A program made the translations under genes and the position numbers. A DNA stretch of 30,841 nucleotides from Candidatus Zixiibacteriota bacterium (lineage in GTDB: Bacteria > Zixibacteria > MSB-5A5 > SM1-73): assembly GCA_023127875.1 (NCBI GenBank), contig JAGMFA010000004.1, forward strand, positions 1 to 30,841, read 5' to 3'. The notes below the pieces were generated by a model. It searched no databases and was not told the origin of the DNA. It was given only the letters and a program-made list of their open reading frames with translations. The stretch's first letter is position 1, and the number at the start of each line of letters is the position of its first letter. This document shows positions 17,239 through 24,695 of this stretch, one piece after another.

Positions 17239-18211
17239 AGGCCTCCTTGTTCGATCGTTGTGTTGCCAAAGCTCTAAACCAACCCTATGGCGAGGCCAAA
17301 TTCCAAGGGGCAGAATCCGACGGTATGCTCAAAAAAAGGTGATCCCAGGGTGCCTTGTGCTGCTGGTTGTTTTCGTTTTCTTGGCAACGGCGCATCCAGA
17401 TGTCTTCGCACAATCTCAACTGGATTATGCCCGCTTTCTTATGAACGACCAAGACTACTTCAGGGCCATATCCGCGTATAAGCAAATAGCGTATTTCTCC
17501 AATGATGCTGAGACGAAGAACTTCTGTCTGCTGCAAATTGCCAGGGCCTATCTCAAGAGTAACAGATTCAAAGCATCTATCAGGTTTTTATCAAGATTAC
17601 TTAATCAGCCCGAACTGGATGATGGTTACTCCACCCGTGCACAAATATATCTGGGACTAAACTACTACGGATTAAGGACCTACTGGATGGCCGAGGATTA
17701 CTTCCAGAAAGTCGTTCCCACGGATACCACGGGGTTCGCCCTGTACTACCTTGCCCTACTGGAGTCGGAACGAGGCGATTGGAAAGCCGCCAGTGAAACC
17801 TACAAGCAGGTCTTTCAGCAGTTCGGCCCGAGGCAGGTAGGTATCCTCTCAAAAAGATTGTCAGAGGAAATCCTGAAAGGCGAAGGTATTAGGAGTAAGA
17901 ACCCCTATCTTGCTGTCGGCTTGTCGACTATTTTGCCAGGCAGTGGCCAGTTTTATTGCCATCACTATTACGATGGAATTCAAGCCTTTTTATACGTAAG
18001 TGCTTTCGCATTTGCAACCTATGCTGCCTATAAGTACGACAAGAATTTCAAAGATAACTACCTCACCACATATGTAGGAATCTGTGTCACCAGCCTTTTT
18101 CATATCGGTAACATCATTGGTGCACAGAGAACAACCAGCTATTACAATTTAAAGCAGAAGCAGAGATTCCTTGGCCAAATGAGGAAAAAGGCATTTAGTA
18201 TTGAATACTGA
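17235..18211 (+). CDS. TPR protein with C-terminal membrane module, frameshifted at an A7 tract
   Basis: The most natural start is GTG 17235, overlapping the YidD-like stop as GTGA and preceded by AAAGGA. This frame reads a plausible N-terminus (VKASLFDRCVAKALNQP ... DGMLKK), then stops just after seven A's (17331-17337). One base back, the frame runs openly to 18211: hydrophobic segment VIPGCLVLLVVFVFLATA, three to four TPR-like helical pairs (LDYARFLMNDQDYFRAISAY onward), then a membrane module STILPGSGQFYCHHYYDG with hydrophobic helices. The joined product is 325 residues. ATG 17325 would also give a neat signal peptide and needs the same shift. Either one A is missing, or expression uses slippage. 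The alternative TTG start at 17198 only mirrors the YidD-like frame. Confidence 0.75.
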
Positions 18212-18285
18212 GATTCTCCAGAAAGATTTGTAAACCAGAAGGACGCAAGCCAGAAGATACAAGCTCTTTAACTTCCTCTTAGATT

Positions 18286-18951
18286 CTATCCTACCTTCTC
18301 TATCACCACTAGCCACCGCAACAGATCCATTTCCGGTATCTTAATTTTGACCACATCTTTGATTAGGCATTGTTTTAGAGAACCAATCTCTCCAATTTCT
18401 TTTTTCACACCTTTCCCTTTATACGCCACCAATAATCCACCGTTTTTCAGAAAAGGCATGGCCAGTCTGACAATATGTTCGAGCCTCCCCAAAGCCTTTG
18501 CTGTAACCAGATCAAATTTTTCTCTGAAGTCAGTGTGAACTGCAAGTTCCTCCGCTCGTTGATTTAGGATGGAGATTCTTTGAAGTTTCAAAGATTCACT
18601 CAGTTTTTGAAGAAAAAGCGTCTTTTTGTGGATTGATTCCACCAATGTCATTTTGACATCATTTCTGACAATTTTTATGGGGATAGAGGGAAATCCTGCC
18701 CCTGAGCCCAGATCCAAAAGATTTGTATCCTTTGGTGGGTCAACTACTTTGAAGATGGAAAGAGAGTCGATAAAGTGTCTCACAACCCGATCGCTTTTGG
18801 CATCCTTTTTAGAGACAAGATGAATTCTTTTGTTCCATTCCAGAAGTAAGGAAATGTAAGCTTGGAACTTACTTATCATCTCCTGTGAGAGATTTACTCC
18901 AAAGGAAGAACAGATTCTTTTGAACTGACCGAACTCCTGAGAAGAGAACAT
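18286..18951 (-). CDS. rsmG: 16S rRNA m7G527 methyltransferase RsmG
   Basis: 221 residues, usual RsmG (GidB) length. The N-terminal helical part has LLLEWNKRIHLVSKKD; the SAM-binding motif I is NLLDLGSGAGFPSIPIKI (about 77-94); VTAKALGRLEHIVRLAMPFL and GGLLVAYKGKG are family stretches. It methylates N7 of G527 in 16S rRNA; its loss gives low-level streptomycin resistance in other bacteria. It lies downstream of mnmG on the same strand, the usual gidA-gidB order, with a parS site in the gap. No strong ribosome binding site precedes the ATG. Confidence 0.96.
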   Translation of the reverse strand: MFSSQEFGQFKRICSSFGVNLSQEMISKFQAYISLLLEWNKRIHLVSKKDAKSDRVVRHFIDSLSIFKVVDPPKDTNLLDLGSGAGFPSIPIKIVRNDVKMTLVESIHKKTLFLQKLSESLKLQRISILNQRAEELAVHTDFREKFDLVTAKALGRLEHIVRLAMPFLKNGGLLVAYKGKGVKKEIGEIGSLKQCLIKDVVKIKIPEMDLLRWLVVIEKVG

Positions 18952-18980
18952 TTGAGATAATTAGTTTGAGGAAAAATAAG

Positions 18981-19000
18981 ATGCGTATGCATTCATACGA
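18981..19000. repeat. 20-bp repeat adjacent to parS
   Basis: ATGCGTATGCATTCATACGA here matches the copy at 25578-25597 with two differences. It contains the dyad CGTATG-N4-CATACG and ends 2 bases before a perfect parS. It is possibly a protein-binding site. Confidence 0.5.
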
Positions 19001-19002
19001 AA

Positions 19003-19018
19003 TGTTTCACGTGAAACA
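19003..19018. promoter_or_regulatory. parS site (perfect)
   Basis: TGTTTCACGTGAAACA is the exact 16-bp palindrome bound by chromosomal ParB (Spo0J). It lies between rsmG and mnmG. ParB is encoded in this window. Confidence 0.95.
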
Positions 19019-19026
19019 CTCAAAAG

Positions 19027-19110
19027 GGTCAACGGATGTAGCGGATTAAACGGATTCTATCCGTTACATCCGTTCAATCCGTTGGCCCGTCCGTTTAATC
19101 CATTGACCGC
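19027..19110. repeat. Cluster of CGGATT/AATCCG dispersed repeats
   Basis: Several copies of the unit CAACGGATgtAgCGGATTAA in alternating orientation (complement TTTAATCC) span the spacer and the last codons of mnmG. Related units occur at 25607 and 30431-30545. Confidence 0.55.
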
Positions 19111-20993
19111 TTTGCCATAAACTGTTTGAGATGTACCATCAAAACCGCAATATCGCCCGGCGACACCCCGGAGATTCGAGTTGCCTGTCCCACAGAGATC
19201 GGTTTGATTCTCTTTAATTTCTCCAGAGCCTCCATTTTGAACCCTATTAAACCGTCATAGCTAAACTCCTCCGGAATGCGCATTGATTCAAGCTTTTTGG
19301 ATTTCTCGATCTCTTTTATCTGCCTTCTGATGTATCCCTCGTATTTCAGCTCAAGCTCCACCTGACCATATACCTCTTGAGGAATCTCTCGCGCTTCCCA
19401 GTCCACCTTTTTTAAATCCTCGTAGGTAATCTCTGGCATCTTCAATATCTTTGCTAAAGACATCTTTCTGTTGTTTTCCACAGGGTGGTGAGCTTGTCGA
19501 ACCATCTCCCCTAAAAGATGGGCAAAAGAGGATAATGAGACAAACACTCTTCTTAGCCGCGCTTTTTCTCTCTGAACTTTTTCCATCTTCTCTCGATAAC
19601 GTGTATGCACCTCTTCTGAGACAAGTCCGTATGTATGCCCATATTCCAAAAGCCTTTGGTCTGCATTGTCTTCTCTCAAAATCAGTCTGTATTCAGCTCG
19701 AGAAGTAAACATACGATAAGGTTCTTCTGTCCCCTTGGTGACCAGATCATCGATCAAAACGCCGATATAAGCCTGGCTTCTTTCTAGCACAAAGGAAGGT
19801 TTGCCCTTAATTTTCAAAACCGCATTTATCCCTGCCATAACGCCCTGTGCTGCCGCCTCTTCATAACCTGAGGTCCCGTTGATCTGCCCGGCAAAGAAGA
19901 GGTTTTCCACTAACTTCGTCTCAAGAGTATGCTTTAGTTGTATAGGAGGAAAATAATCATATTCAATTGCGTAGCCGGTTCGCATCATCTTAGCATTTTC
20001 CAGTCCGGGCACGGTTCTTAATGCCTTAAGTTGAACATCCTCCGGCAGGCTGGTGGCAAATCCGTTGACATAAAACTCATTGGTTCCCATGCCCTCCGGC
20101 TCTAAGAAAAGCTGGTGTCTCGGTTTTTCCCTGAATTTGACCACCTTATCCTCAATAGAGGGGCAATATCTGGGACCCACTCCTTTGATCTTCCCGCTGA
20201 AAAGAGGAGATCTGTCAAGATTATTTAAGATAAGCTGATGAGTCTCTTGATTGGTATAGGTGAGATAGCAGAGCAATTTATTCTGGGGAGGAGTTTTCGT
20301 GCGGAGGGAAAATGGCTTTGGTTGGTCATCACCATACTGAGGAATGGTTTTTGAGAAATTTATGGTTCTCCCGTCCAGACGAGGAGGTGTTCCGGTTTTC
20401 AGTCGACCTGCTCGAAAACCTAATTTGACCAGATTTTCAGTCAGACCCCGAGCCGGGAACTCCCCTGCTCTACCGGCTGAAAAATGCTCTAATCCTATGT
20501 GAATCAAGCCATTGAGAAATGTGCCACAGGTAAGGATGACTGACTGGCAGAAATAAGCCATTCCGGCAGCAGTGACCACGCCATAAACTTTCCCGTCTTT
20601 TGCCAGCACTTCCACCACAGCATCCTGTTTTAGGAAGAGATTATCCTGATTTTCCAGAGATTCGCGCATTGCCAGCCGATATTGCGCCCTGTCGTTCTGG
20701 GTACGTGTGGACCAAACTGCGGGACCTTTCTTCAAATTCAGTGTCTTGATCTGGATGGCGGTTTTGTCCGCCACAAACCCAATCTCTCCACCCAGAGCAT
20801 CGATCTCTTTGACCAGTTGCCCCTTAGCCTGCCCGCCCACTGCCGGATTACAGGACATCTGGGCAATGGTCTCCTTGTTCATGGTGAAAAGGAGAGTTTT
20901 GTGTCCCATTCTCGCCGAAGCCAACGCCGCCTCACAACCGGCATGCCCGGCACCGACGACGATAACTTCAAATCTTTCTTGATATTCTATCAT
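19095..20993 (-). CDS. mnmG: tRNA uridine-5-carboxymethylaminomethyl modification enzyme MnmG
   Basis: 632 residues. The FAD-binding motif [19 protein letters not shown] (10-28), [19 protein letters not shown] and DGRTINFSK match MnmG (GidA), which with MnmE installs the cmnm5 group on U34 of tRNAs. The C-terminal helical domain that contacts MnmE and tRNA is complete (about 530-632). Odd feature: residues about 497-505 (MVRQAHHPV) are coded by a dispersed palindromic repeat. Upstream lie a parS (21013) and, beyond a two-gene module, a relic of another mnmG start. The ATG lacks a strong ribosome binding site. Assignment is certain. Confidence 0.97.
   Translation of the reverse strand: MIEYQERFEVIVVGAGHAGCEAALASARMGHKTLLFTMNKETIAQMSCNPAVGGQAKGQLVKEIDALGGEIGFVADKTAIQIKTLNLKKGPAVWSTRTQNDRAQYRLAMRESLENQDNLFLKQDAVVEVLAKDGKVYGVVTAAGMAYFCQSVILTCGTFLNGLIHIGLEHFSAGRAGEFPARGLTENLVKLGFRAGRLKTGTPPRLDGRTINFSKTIPQYGDDQPKPFSLRTKTPPQNKLLCYLTYTNQETHQLILNNLDRSPLFSGKIKGVGPRYCPSIEDKVVKFREKPRHQLFLEPEGMGTNEFYVNGFATSLPEDVQLKALRTVPGLENAKMMRTGYAIEYDYFPPIQLKHTLETKLVENLFFAGQINGTSGYEEAAAQGVMAGINAVLKIKGKPSFVLERSQAYIGVLIDDLVTKGTEEPYRMFTSRAEYRLILREDNADQRLLEYGHTYGLVSEEVHTRYREKMEKVQREKARLRRVFVSLSSFAHLLGEMVRQAHHPVENNRKMSLAKILKMPEITYEDLKKVDWEAREIPQEVYGQVELELKYEGYIRRQIKEIEKSKKLESMRIPEEFSYDGLIGFKMEALEKLKRIKPISVGQATRISGVSPGDIAVLMVHLKQFMAKRSMD
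19484..19505. repeat. GGTGAGCTTGYCGAACCAT repeat inside mnmG
   Basis: A 22-base half of the dispersed element seen complete at 24111-24153 lies in frame in mnmG and is translated as MVRQAHH. The peptide VRQAHH is a familiar translation of this repeat type in many genomes. Confidence 0.75.
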
Positions 20994-21012
20994 CGTTTAA
21001 TAAATCTTATAC

Positions 21013-21028
21013 TGTTTCACGTGAAACG
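21013..21028. promoter_or_regulatory. parS site
   Basis: TGTTTCACGTGAAACG has the full 14-bp core GTTTCACGTGAAAC with one outer mismatch. It lies 20 bases upstream of the mnmG ATG. Confidence 0.92.
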
Positions 21029-21081
21029 TTATTTCTAATCTTAAAGTATACTTGGACTTAAGCTTTTGATTTCCCGCTTCT

Positions 21082-21777
21082 TTAATCACTTTTTAGCAAA
21101 ATCTCTAAAGCCTCTTTCTCCTTTGCTTCTCTCAATCCCTTTATGATTTTTCTTTGCCAACCCTTAGGAATTGAATTAAAAACATCCTTGATAATGTTTA
21201 CTTCACCCTTGTTAATCAAAGTCCTTAAAATCTTAATGGCAATATCTCTATCTTTTATAGCCTTATCTTCTCTGTTTCTTCTTTGGGAAACGATCAATTT
21301 ATGTAAGGCAAAATTGGCGGGATGGGGTAAAGTTAAATAGAAATCTTCAATTTTGACCTTCATAGTATTATCAGACAGGAAATCAAGAAATCTCAAGGTC
21401 TGTGCATTTACGCCTAATTTAGGTAAAGGATAAGGTTTATCTATACTTTTGCCTTTCTCTGGCACTAAAAACTCCACTATAAGGTCTGGGTGGTCAAGCT
21501 TCATATAACCCTTATCTCCTCTGAGAGTGGTTACAAAACCCAGATCCTTAAGCAACGTTGGTATATCCACTACTTGTTCTATTTTATCCGGCATGCTTAT
21601 TAAAAAATCCATATCTCTGGTTTTTAAAGCAGTATAATCTATGAATGGTTTAGAAGAAAAATAATCTTTATAAAAGAATACACTCCAGCTACCAATTAGC
21701 ACAAGATGGTTTAAGATTTTGGCTTTATGAAATCTCCGTAGAATCCCAAGGCATAATTCATACTGCTTCTTTTCCAC
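21082..21777 (-). CDS. AbiEii-like nucleotidyltransferase
   Basis: 231 residues. A nucleotidyltransferase core is visible: GSWSVFFY (29-36) and TRDMDFLI (53-60) with acidic D55 and D57; E102 in VEFLV may be the third metal ligand. The segment HKLIVSQRRNREDKAIKDRD (159-178) matches the AbiEii/COG5340 Lys/Arg/Asp motif. AbiEii-type proteins act as toxins in type IV toxin-antitoxin or phage-defence pairs, though some relatives have unknown roles. The start overlaps the upstream small gene by 20 bases, so the two are translationally coupled. The pair lies between the intact mnmG and an mnmG relic. Fold fairly sure; toxin role inferred. Confidence 0.75.
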   Translation of the reverse strand: MEKKQYELCLGILRRFHKAKILNHLVLIGSWSVFFYKDYFSSKPFIDYTALKTRDMDFLISMPDKIEQVVDIPTLLKDLGFVTTLRGDKGYMKLDHPDLIVEFLVPEKGKSIDKPYPLPKLGVNAQTLRFLDFLSDNTMKVKIEDFYLTLPHPANFALHKLIVSQRRNREDKAIKDRDIAIKILRTLINKGEVNIIKDVFNSIPKGWQRKIIKGLREAKEKEALEILLKSD

Positions 21778-22078
21778 GCAAAGAACTCCTTAAAAACTTG
21801 ATCTGCCTTTTCACCTGCGAGAGCAATTTTCTATATTTTGCCCTCAACTCTTTGGCTTCTAAATACTTCTGCTTTTCTTCTTCGGATATTTTCCCCTTGT
21901 AAATATACTTAACTTTGTTGTCTATCCTTCTTACCAGATAATAATACTTGTGACCTCGTATCTTTCTTACCGCAAGACAGCCCTGAGGCAATTTTTTTAA
22001 CGCCTGCTCATATTCCTTTTTCATACGCAGAGAGTTCTGCAATTCATCTCTCAGAACTCCTTTTATCACGCCTCTCAT
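21758..22078 (-). CDS. Small basic protein, DUF6788-like partner of the nucleotidyltransferase
   Basis: 106 residues from ATG 22078 (AAGAGG just upstream); GTG 22102 is an alternative giving 114. It contains ALKKLPQGCLAVRKIRGHKY then YYLVRRIDNKVKYIYKGKIS, a short beta-hairpin pattern I associate with DUF6788-type proteins, followed by a long basic helix (EEEKQKYLEAKELRAKYRKL) likely to bind nucleic acid. It overlaps the nucleotidyltransferase gene by 20 bases. Upstream lie two 13-bp inverted repeats and a TTGACA box, suggesting that this protein or its partner controls its own promoter. It may be the antitoxin-side partner; this is inference. Confidence 0.65.
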   Translation of the reverse strand: MRGVIKGVLRDELQNSLRMKKEYEQALKKLPQGCLAVRKIRGHKYYYLVRRIDNKVKYIYKGKISEEEKQKYLEAKELRAKYRKLLSQVKRQIKFLRSSLRGKEAV

Positions 22079-22110
22079 ATCTCCTCTTAACACTGAAGGC
22101 ACTGAACGTG

Positions 22111-22212
22111 CTGTTACCCAACATACGCTACTGAACGCTTAATTGTTGGGTAACAGTTGTCAAGAAAATAATTACCCAACAAACCATTTAGTAATCATAT
22201 TTGTTGGGTAAT
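22111..22212 (-). promoter_or_regulatory. Double inverted-repeat operator array upstream of the AbiEii-like pair
   Basis: Four copies of TTGTTGGGTAA or its complement alternate in orientation: CTGTTACCCAACA (22111-22123) pairs perfectly with 22144-22156, and ATTACCCAACAAA (22171-22183) pairs perfectly with 22200-22212. A perfect minus-strand TTGACA (22163-22158) lies between the second and third copies; I see no convincing -10. The layout fits a multi-operator autoregulated promoter. Confidence 0.75.
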
Positions 22213-22322
22213 AGAAAAAGAGGAGTCTTGCAATCATTCCGCGCTGAAGCCAAAGCCGCCTCACACCCGGCATGCCCGGCACCGACAACGATTACGTCAT
22301 ATTTCTCTTCACAAGTTAACAT
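22188..22322 (-). pseudogene. mnmG: Relic of a second mnmG 5' end
   Basis: ATG 22322 opens a 44-codon frame whose first 28 codons (to 22239) are an MnmG N-terminus: MLTCEEKYD then [19 protein letters not shown], the last 19 residues identical to the intact MnmG. After codon 28 homology stops and unrelated codons follow to a stop at 22188. Over those 19 codons the DNA differs at 7 of 57 positions, all synonymous, so it comes from a once-functional, diverged mnmG rather than decay of a recent duplicate. A parS lies 2 bases upstream of its ATG. Confidence 0.85.
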
Positions 22323-22324
22323 AT

Positions 22325-22340
22325 CGTTTCACGTGAAACC
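22325..22340. promoter_or_regulatory. parS site upstream of the mnmG relic
   Basis: CGTTTCACGTGAAACC keeps the full 14-bp core GTTTCACGTGAAAC; both outer bases differ from the 16-bp consensus. It is placed relative to the relic much as the 21013 site is to the intact mnmG. Confidence 0.9.
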
Positions 22341-22341
22341 C

Positions 22342-23013
22342 TCAGGAAACGTGATCCTTTAGGTTTTTTACGATTTTCTTCTTTAGGTCTTCATAATCGT
22401 CATAGAATACGGCTCTATTTGTGATGATGTCAAAGGGGAGTTTCTTATTCTTCTTACTGCTGTTAAAGATGAAGACATCCTTGTTGAAAGCGTGAGCCAT
22501 TCCCACTTCATAAAAGACGTTAGGATTCCTTGAAGTCGTCTCCGCAATTATGAGTTTAGCCTTGAGAATCATTGTGAAGATCTGGTTGTTTATGACACCT
22601 GGTTTTGTTTCTTCATCTGATCTTATGCAACAGATACCCAATTCTTTCTCCACTGTTGGTTTGATGACATCAGAGTAGACCTTTTGGTCAAACTCCTGCT
22701 GCTTGAACGGCATTAACACAAAAGCAAATGGCTCTTTCACCTTTTTAGATAAAGGGACAACCTGGAAATACCTGTTATCTACCCTTTTCGTCATGTATGT
22801 GCCTCTCTCTCGAGATTCTACTTCTTCAAATCCCCTTGGTGTAATCTTGAAGACATCTGTTCTAACCCACTCGATCCTGTCTCGGTTAGCCAAGTATAGC
22901 AGTCGCCTCCTGATGTCTTCGATTCTGAAGTCAGTTGAGACAAAAAGATCGTATGTTGTCATGTCCGTTCTACCCGCGGGCTGTATCTTGAAGAACTTCC
23001 CTATGAGGGACAT
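22342..23013 (-). CDS. wHTH plus nucleoside 2-deoxyribosyltransferase-like protein
   Basis: 223 residues from ATG 23013 (a TTG lies one codon upstream). The N-terminal 70 residues look like a winged helix (FRIEDIRRRLLYLANRDRIE, VFKITPRGFEEVE). The C-terminal domain (about 95-223) has the pattern AFVLMPF ... IRSDEETKPGVINNQIFTMI ... LIIAETTSRNPNVFYEVGMA ... PFDI, typical of the deoxyribosyltransferase/TIR-like Rossmann families; E in NPNVFYEVG is the usual catalytic Glu position. Such domains often occur in prokaryotic immunity or nucleotide-signal sensing. The start is weakly supported, and the N-terminus may be truncated: another frame upstream (RNYLTISKLLKTGRQ) also looks protein-like. Confidence 0.65.
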   Translation of the reverse strand: MSLIGKFFKIQPAGRTDMTTYDLFVSTDFRIEDIRRRLLYLANRDRIEWVRTDVFKITPRGFEEVESRERGTYMTKRVDNRYFQVVPLSKKVKEPFAFVLMPFKQQEFDQKVYSDVIKPTVEKELGICCIRSDEETKPGVINNQIFTMILKAKLIIAETTSRNPNVFYEVGMAHAFNKDVFIFNSSKKNKKLPFDIITNRAVFYDDYEDLKKKIVKNLKDHVS

Positions 23014-23071
23014 CAACTCTGAGTCGATCTCTTCGTCGTCTGCCTTCCTGTCTTGAGCAGCTTCGAAATTG

Positions 23072-23482
23072 TCAGGTAGTTACGCTTGCCTTATCTTGCG
23101 TTGATCTCTGAGCGAACAATCGGCCTCCTCGTCTCATAGCCAGATTGAGCTTATCTTCCTCCGACATCTTGTGGGTGCCCAACAAAGTGTCAGTGAAACT
23201 AATGAGCTTCTTTGCCAGGATTTGGTCAGGTGTCTTGAATACTTGGACACTATACGATTCCCCATGGAATTCAGATCGCTTCACTGGGCGACAATCGATC
23301 TTGTACACATCCTCTCTAGTTATCAAGCTTATGCTCATTGCTACCTCGCGTTCAGGCGACTCAATCGGTATTAGTGAGCCACCTATCCATTCATGTAAAA
23401 TAGCGTAGCCACCCGTACGGGTGGCACCGAGGCATAAAGCCTCGGCTACGCGCTGATAACTTTTATGTTTCTCCTGTGTCAA
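23072..23482 (-). CDS. Hypothetical protein, N-terminus replaced by a palindromic repeat
   Basis: 136 codons from TTG 23482, whose TTGA overlaps the stop of the PH-domain gene. Residues about 11-27 (RVAEALCLGATRTGGYA) are the translation of a nested palindrome, so the real N-terminus is probably lost or starts later, for example at MSISLITREDV. The rest (SYSVQVFKTPDQILAKKLIS) has no family I recognise. It may be a degraded gene. Confidence 0.4.
   Translation of the reverse strand: MTQEKHKSYQRVAEALCLGATRTGGYAILHEWIGGSLIPIESPEREVAMSISLITREDVYKIDCRPVKRSEFHGESYSVQVFKTPDQILAKKLISFTDTLLGTHKMSEEDKLNLAMRRGGRLFAQRSTQDKASVTT
23402..23454. repeat. Nested palindromic element
   Basis: Outer arms GCGTAGCC (23403-23410) and GGCTACGC (23444-23451) enclose two inner hairpins: the perfect palindrome CCACCCGTACGGGTGG (23409-23424) and CCGAGGC/GCCTCGG (23427-23445) with an ATAAA loop. 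The GGCTACG edge resembles the GGCTACC edge of the copies at 10938 and 13370. Confidence 0.85.
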
Positions 23483-24060
23483 GGTTTTTGCAAATTTTTC
23501 TCAATCCTCGATAATACCTCTAACATTTCTTTTAAAAGCTCCTGTTGGGTGCGCTCTCTTGGTCTATCTTCTGTCGCTGTTGCTACGGATTTCACCATTA
23601 GCACCTTCTGCATCACCTCTTCTTTGATCTTATCGAAATCCGTCAGGCCAATCAGCTTTCCCTCCGGAGAGGTATTGGCGCCGTGACCTGCGGTTTGGAT
23701 GTTCAGATGTCCCAGTCCAAAGCGCCGCTCAAATGGTCCCTGAAGAGTATTCAGGTTAGTGATCTTATGGAAGGGGATCACCTTCTTTCTTTTCCAAAAA
23801 ACGCCTCCTTCCAATCTTAGATCTTCCGAAGACAGCTCATATTTCAGGGTCTTGATATATGCAGGCAGATATAACTGAAACAGAATGACTACGATCAACC
23901 CCAGCAATGCTATCACTAACGACCAAAAGTCATAAAGGTGGCGAGGGTGCTGCTTGAGTATCTGAAGTACGATCACGGGCAAAACACAATAGATGAGAAA
24001 TAGAATAAGATTAATGAGGGTGTATAGACTCTTCAGTTTCGGACTTGGTTTGATCTCCAT
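23479..24060 (-). CDS. PH-domain membrane protein (YdbS-like)
   Basis: 193 residues. Two membrane segments (about 11-33 and 43-66) precede a bacterial PH domain: YELSSEDLRLEGGVFWKRKK, VIPFHKITNLNTLQGPFERR, FGLGHLNIQTAGHG, as in YdbS/YdbT proteins. The C-terminal tail (about 165-193) is a charged helix. Functions are poorly known, tied to membrane stress in a few species. The ATG lies just beyond a 25-base leader with AGGAGG. Family firm, role unknown. Confidence 0.85.
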   Translation of the reverse strand: MEIKPSPKLKSLYTLINLILFLIYCVLPVIVLQILKQHPRHLYDFWSLVIALLGLIVVILFQLYLPAYIKTLKYELSSEDLRLEGGVFWKRKKVIPFHKITNLNTLQGPFERRFGLGHLNIQTAGHGANTSPEGKLIGLTDFDKIKEEVMQKVLMVKSVATATEDRPRERTQQELLKEMLEVLSRIEKNLQKP

Positions 24061-24110
24061 TATATAAAACCTCCTTTACGTGTCAAATTGCGGTCGGTCT
24101 TCTATAAGGC

Positions 24111-24153
24111 TCAATCCTTCGACAGGCTCAGGATGGTGAGCTTGCCGAACCAT
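24111..24153. repeat. VRQAHH-type palindromic repeat, intergenic copy
   Basis: TTCGACAGGCTCA (24118-24130) pairs imperfectly with TGAGCTTGCCGAA (24137-24149) around GGATGG. Its right half matches the sequence inside mnmG (19484-19505). It lies between the nitroreductase stop and the PH-domain gene. Confidence 0.75.
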
Positions 24154-24164
24154 AAATCGAACCT

Positions 24165-24695
24165 CTACGATTTTCTGTATCGCTCCCAGTGCAAAACCTC
24201 AGAGAGTGCCTTTTTGGGCGGTGATAGAGACCATTTGACTGGTTCACCCAAAGCGATCATCAGAAGGATACGTTTCCCCTCTGGTATGCCCAGTAATTCT
24301 TTAAAATGATCTTCATAGGGACGCATCTGCCCCTCTATCCAACAACTTTCCCATTCTAAGCCTCTGGCTGCCAACAAGGTATTCTCAGTGGCCGCCGCTC
24401 CATCTTCTCTCCAGTATTCATTAGACCCATCAACAATAACTGCAATTATGGCAGATGTTCCGTCAAAATTACCGTCTTCATGGGTTCCATATTGTCTCCC
24501 CGCATGAAAATGACGCAAGATCTCATCCAATACCTTCTTTTCGGTTATCACAATAAAATCCCACATCTGTCTGTTTGTGGCGGAGGGGGCAAGTCTTCCG
24601 GCATCCACCATCTTCTCTAAATCGCCTTTGGGAATTTTTTTACCAGTAAAAGTTCTAACGGTTCTTCTGGTATGGATGGTTTCAAAAACATCCAT
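24165..24695 (-). CDS. Nitroreductase family protein
   Basis: 176 residues, a short member of the FMN-dependent nitroreductase family. Visible family traits: MDVFETIHTRRTVRTFTGKK with the FMN phosphate-contacting Arg pair, AGRLAPSATNRQMWDFIVIT (about 32-51), and a C-terminal GIPEGKRILLMIALGEPVKW. The start is ATG with AAAGGA upstream. The substrate cannot be read from sequence. It is on the same strand as the PH-domain gene, separated by a repeat. Confidence 0.93.
   Translation of the reverse strand: MDVFETIHTRRTVRTFTGKKIPKGDLEKMVDAGRLAPSATNRQMWDFIVITEKKVLDEILRHFHAGRQYGTHEDGNFDGTSAIIAVIVDGSNEYWREDGAAATENTLLAARGLEWESCWIEGQMRPYEDHFKELLGIPEGKRILLMIALGEPVKWSLSPPKKALSEVLHWERYRKS

Noticed and set aside
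22111..22212. CRISPR-like array
   Set aside because: Repeats are 11-13 bp, alternate in orientation and have unequal spacers; they form inverted pairs like operators.
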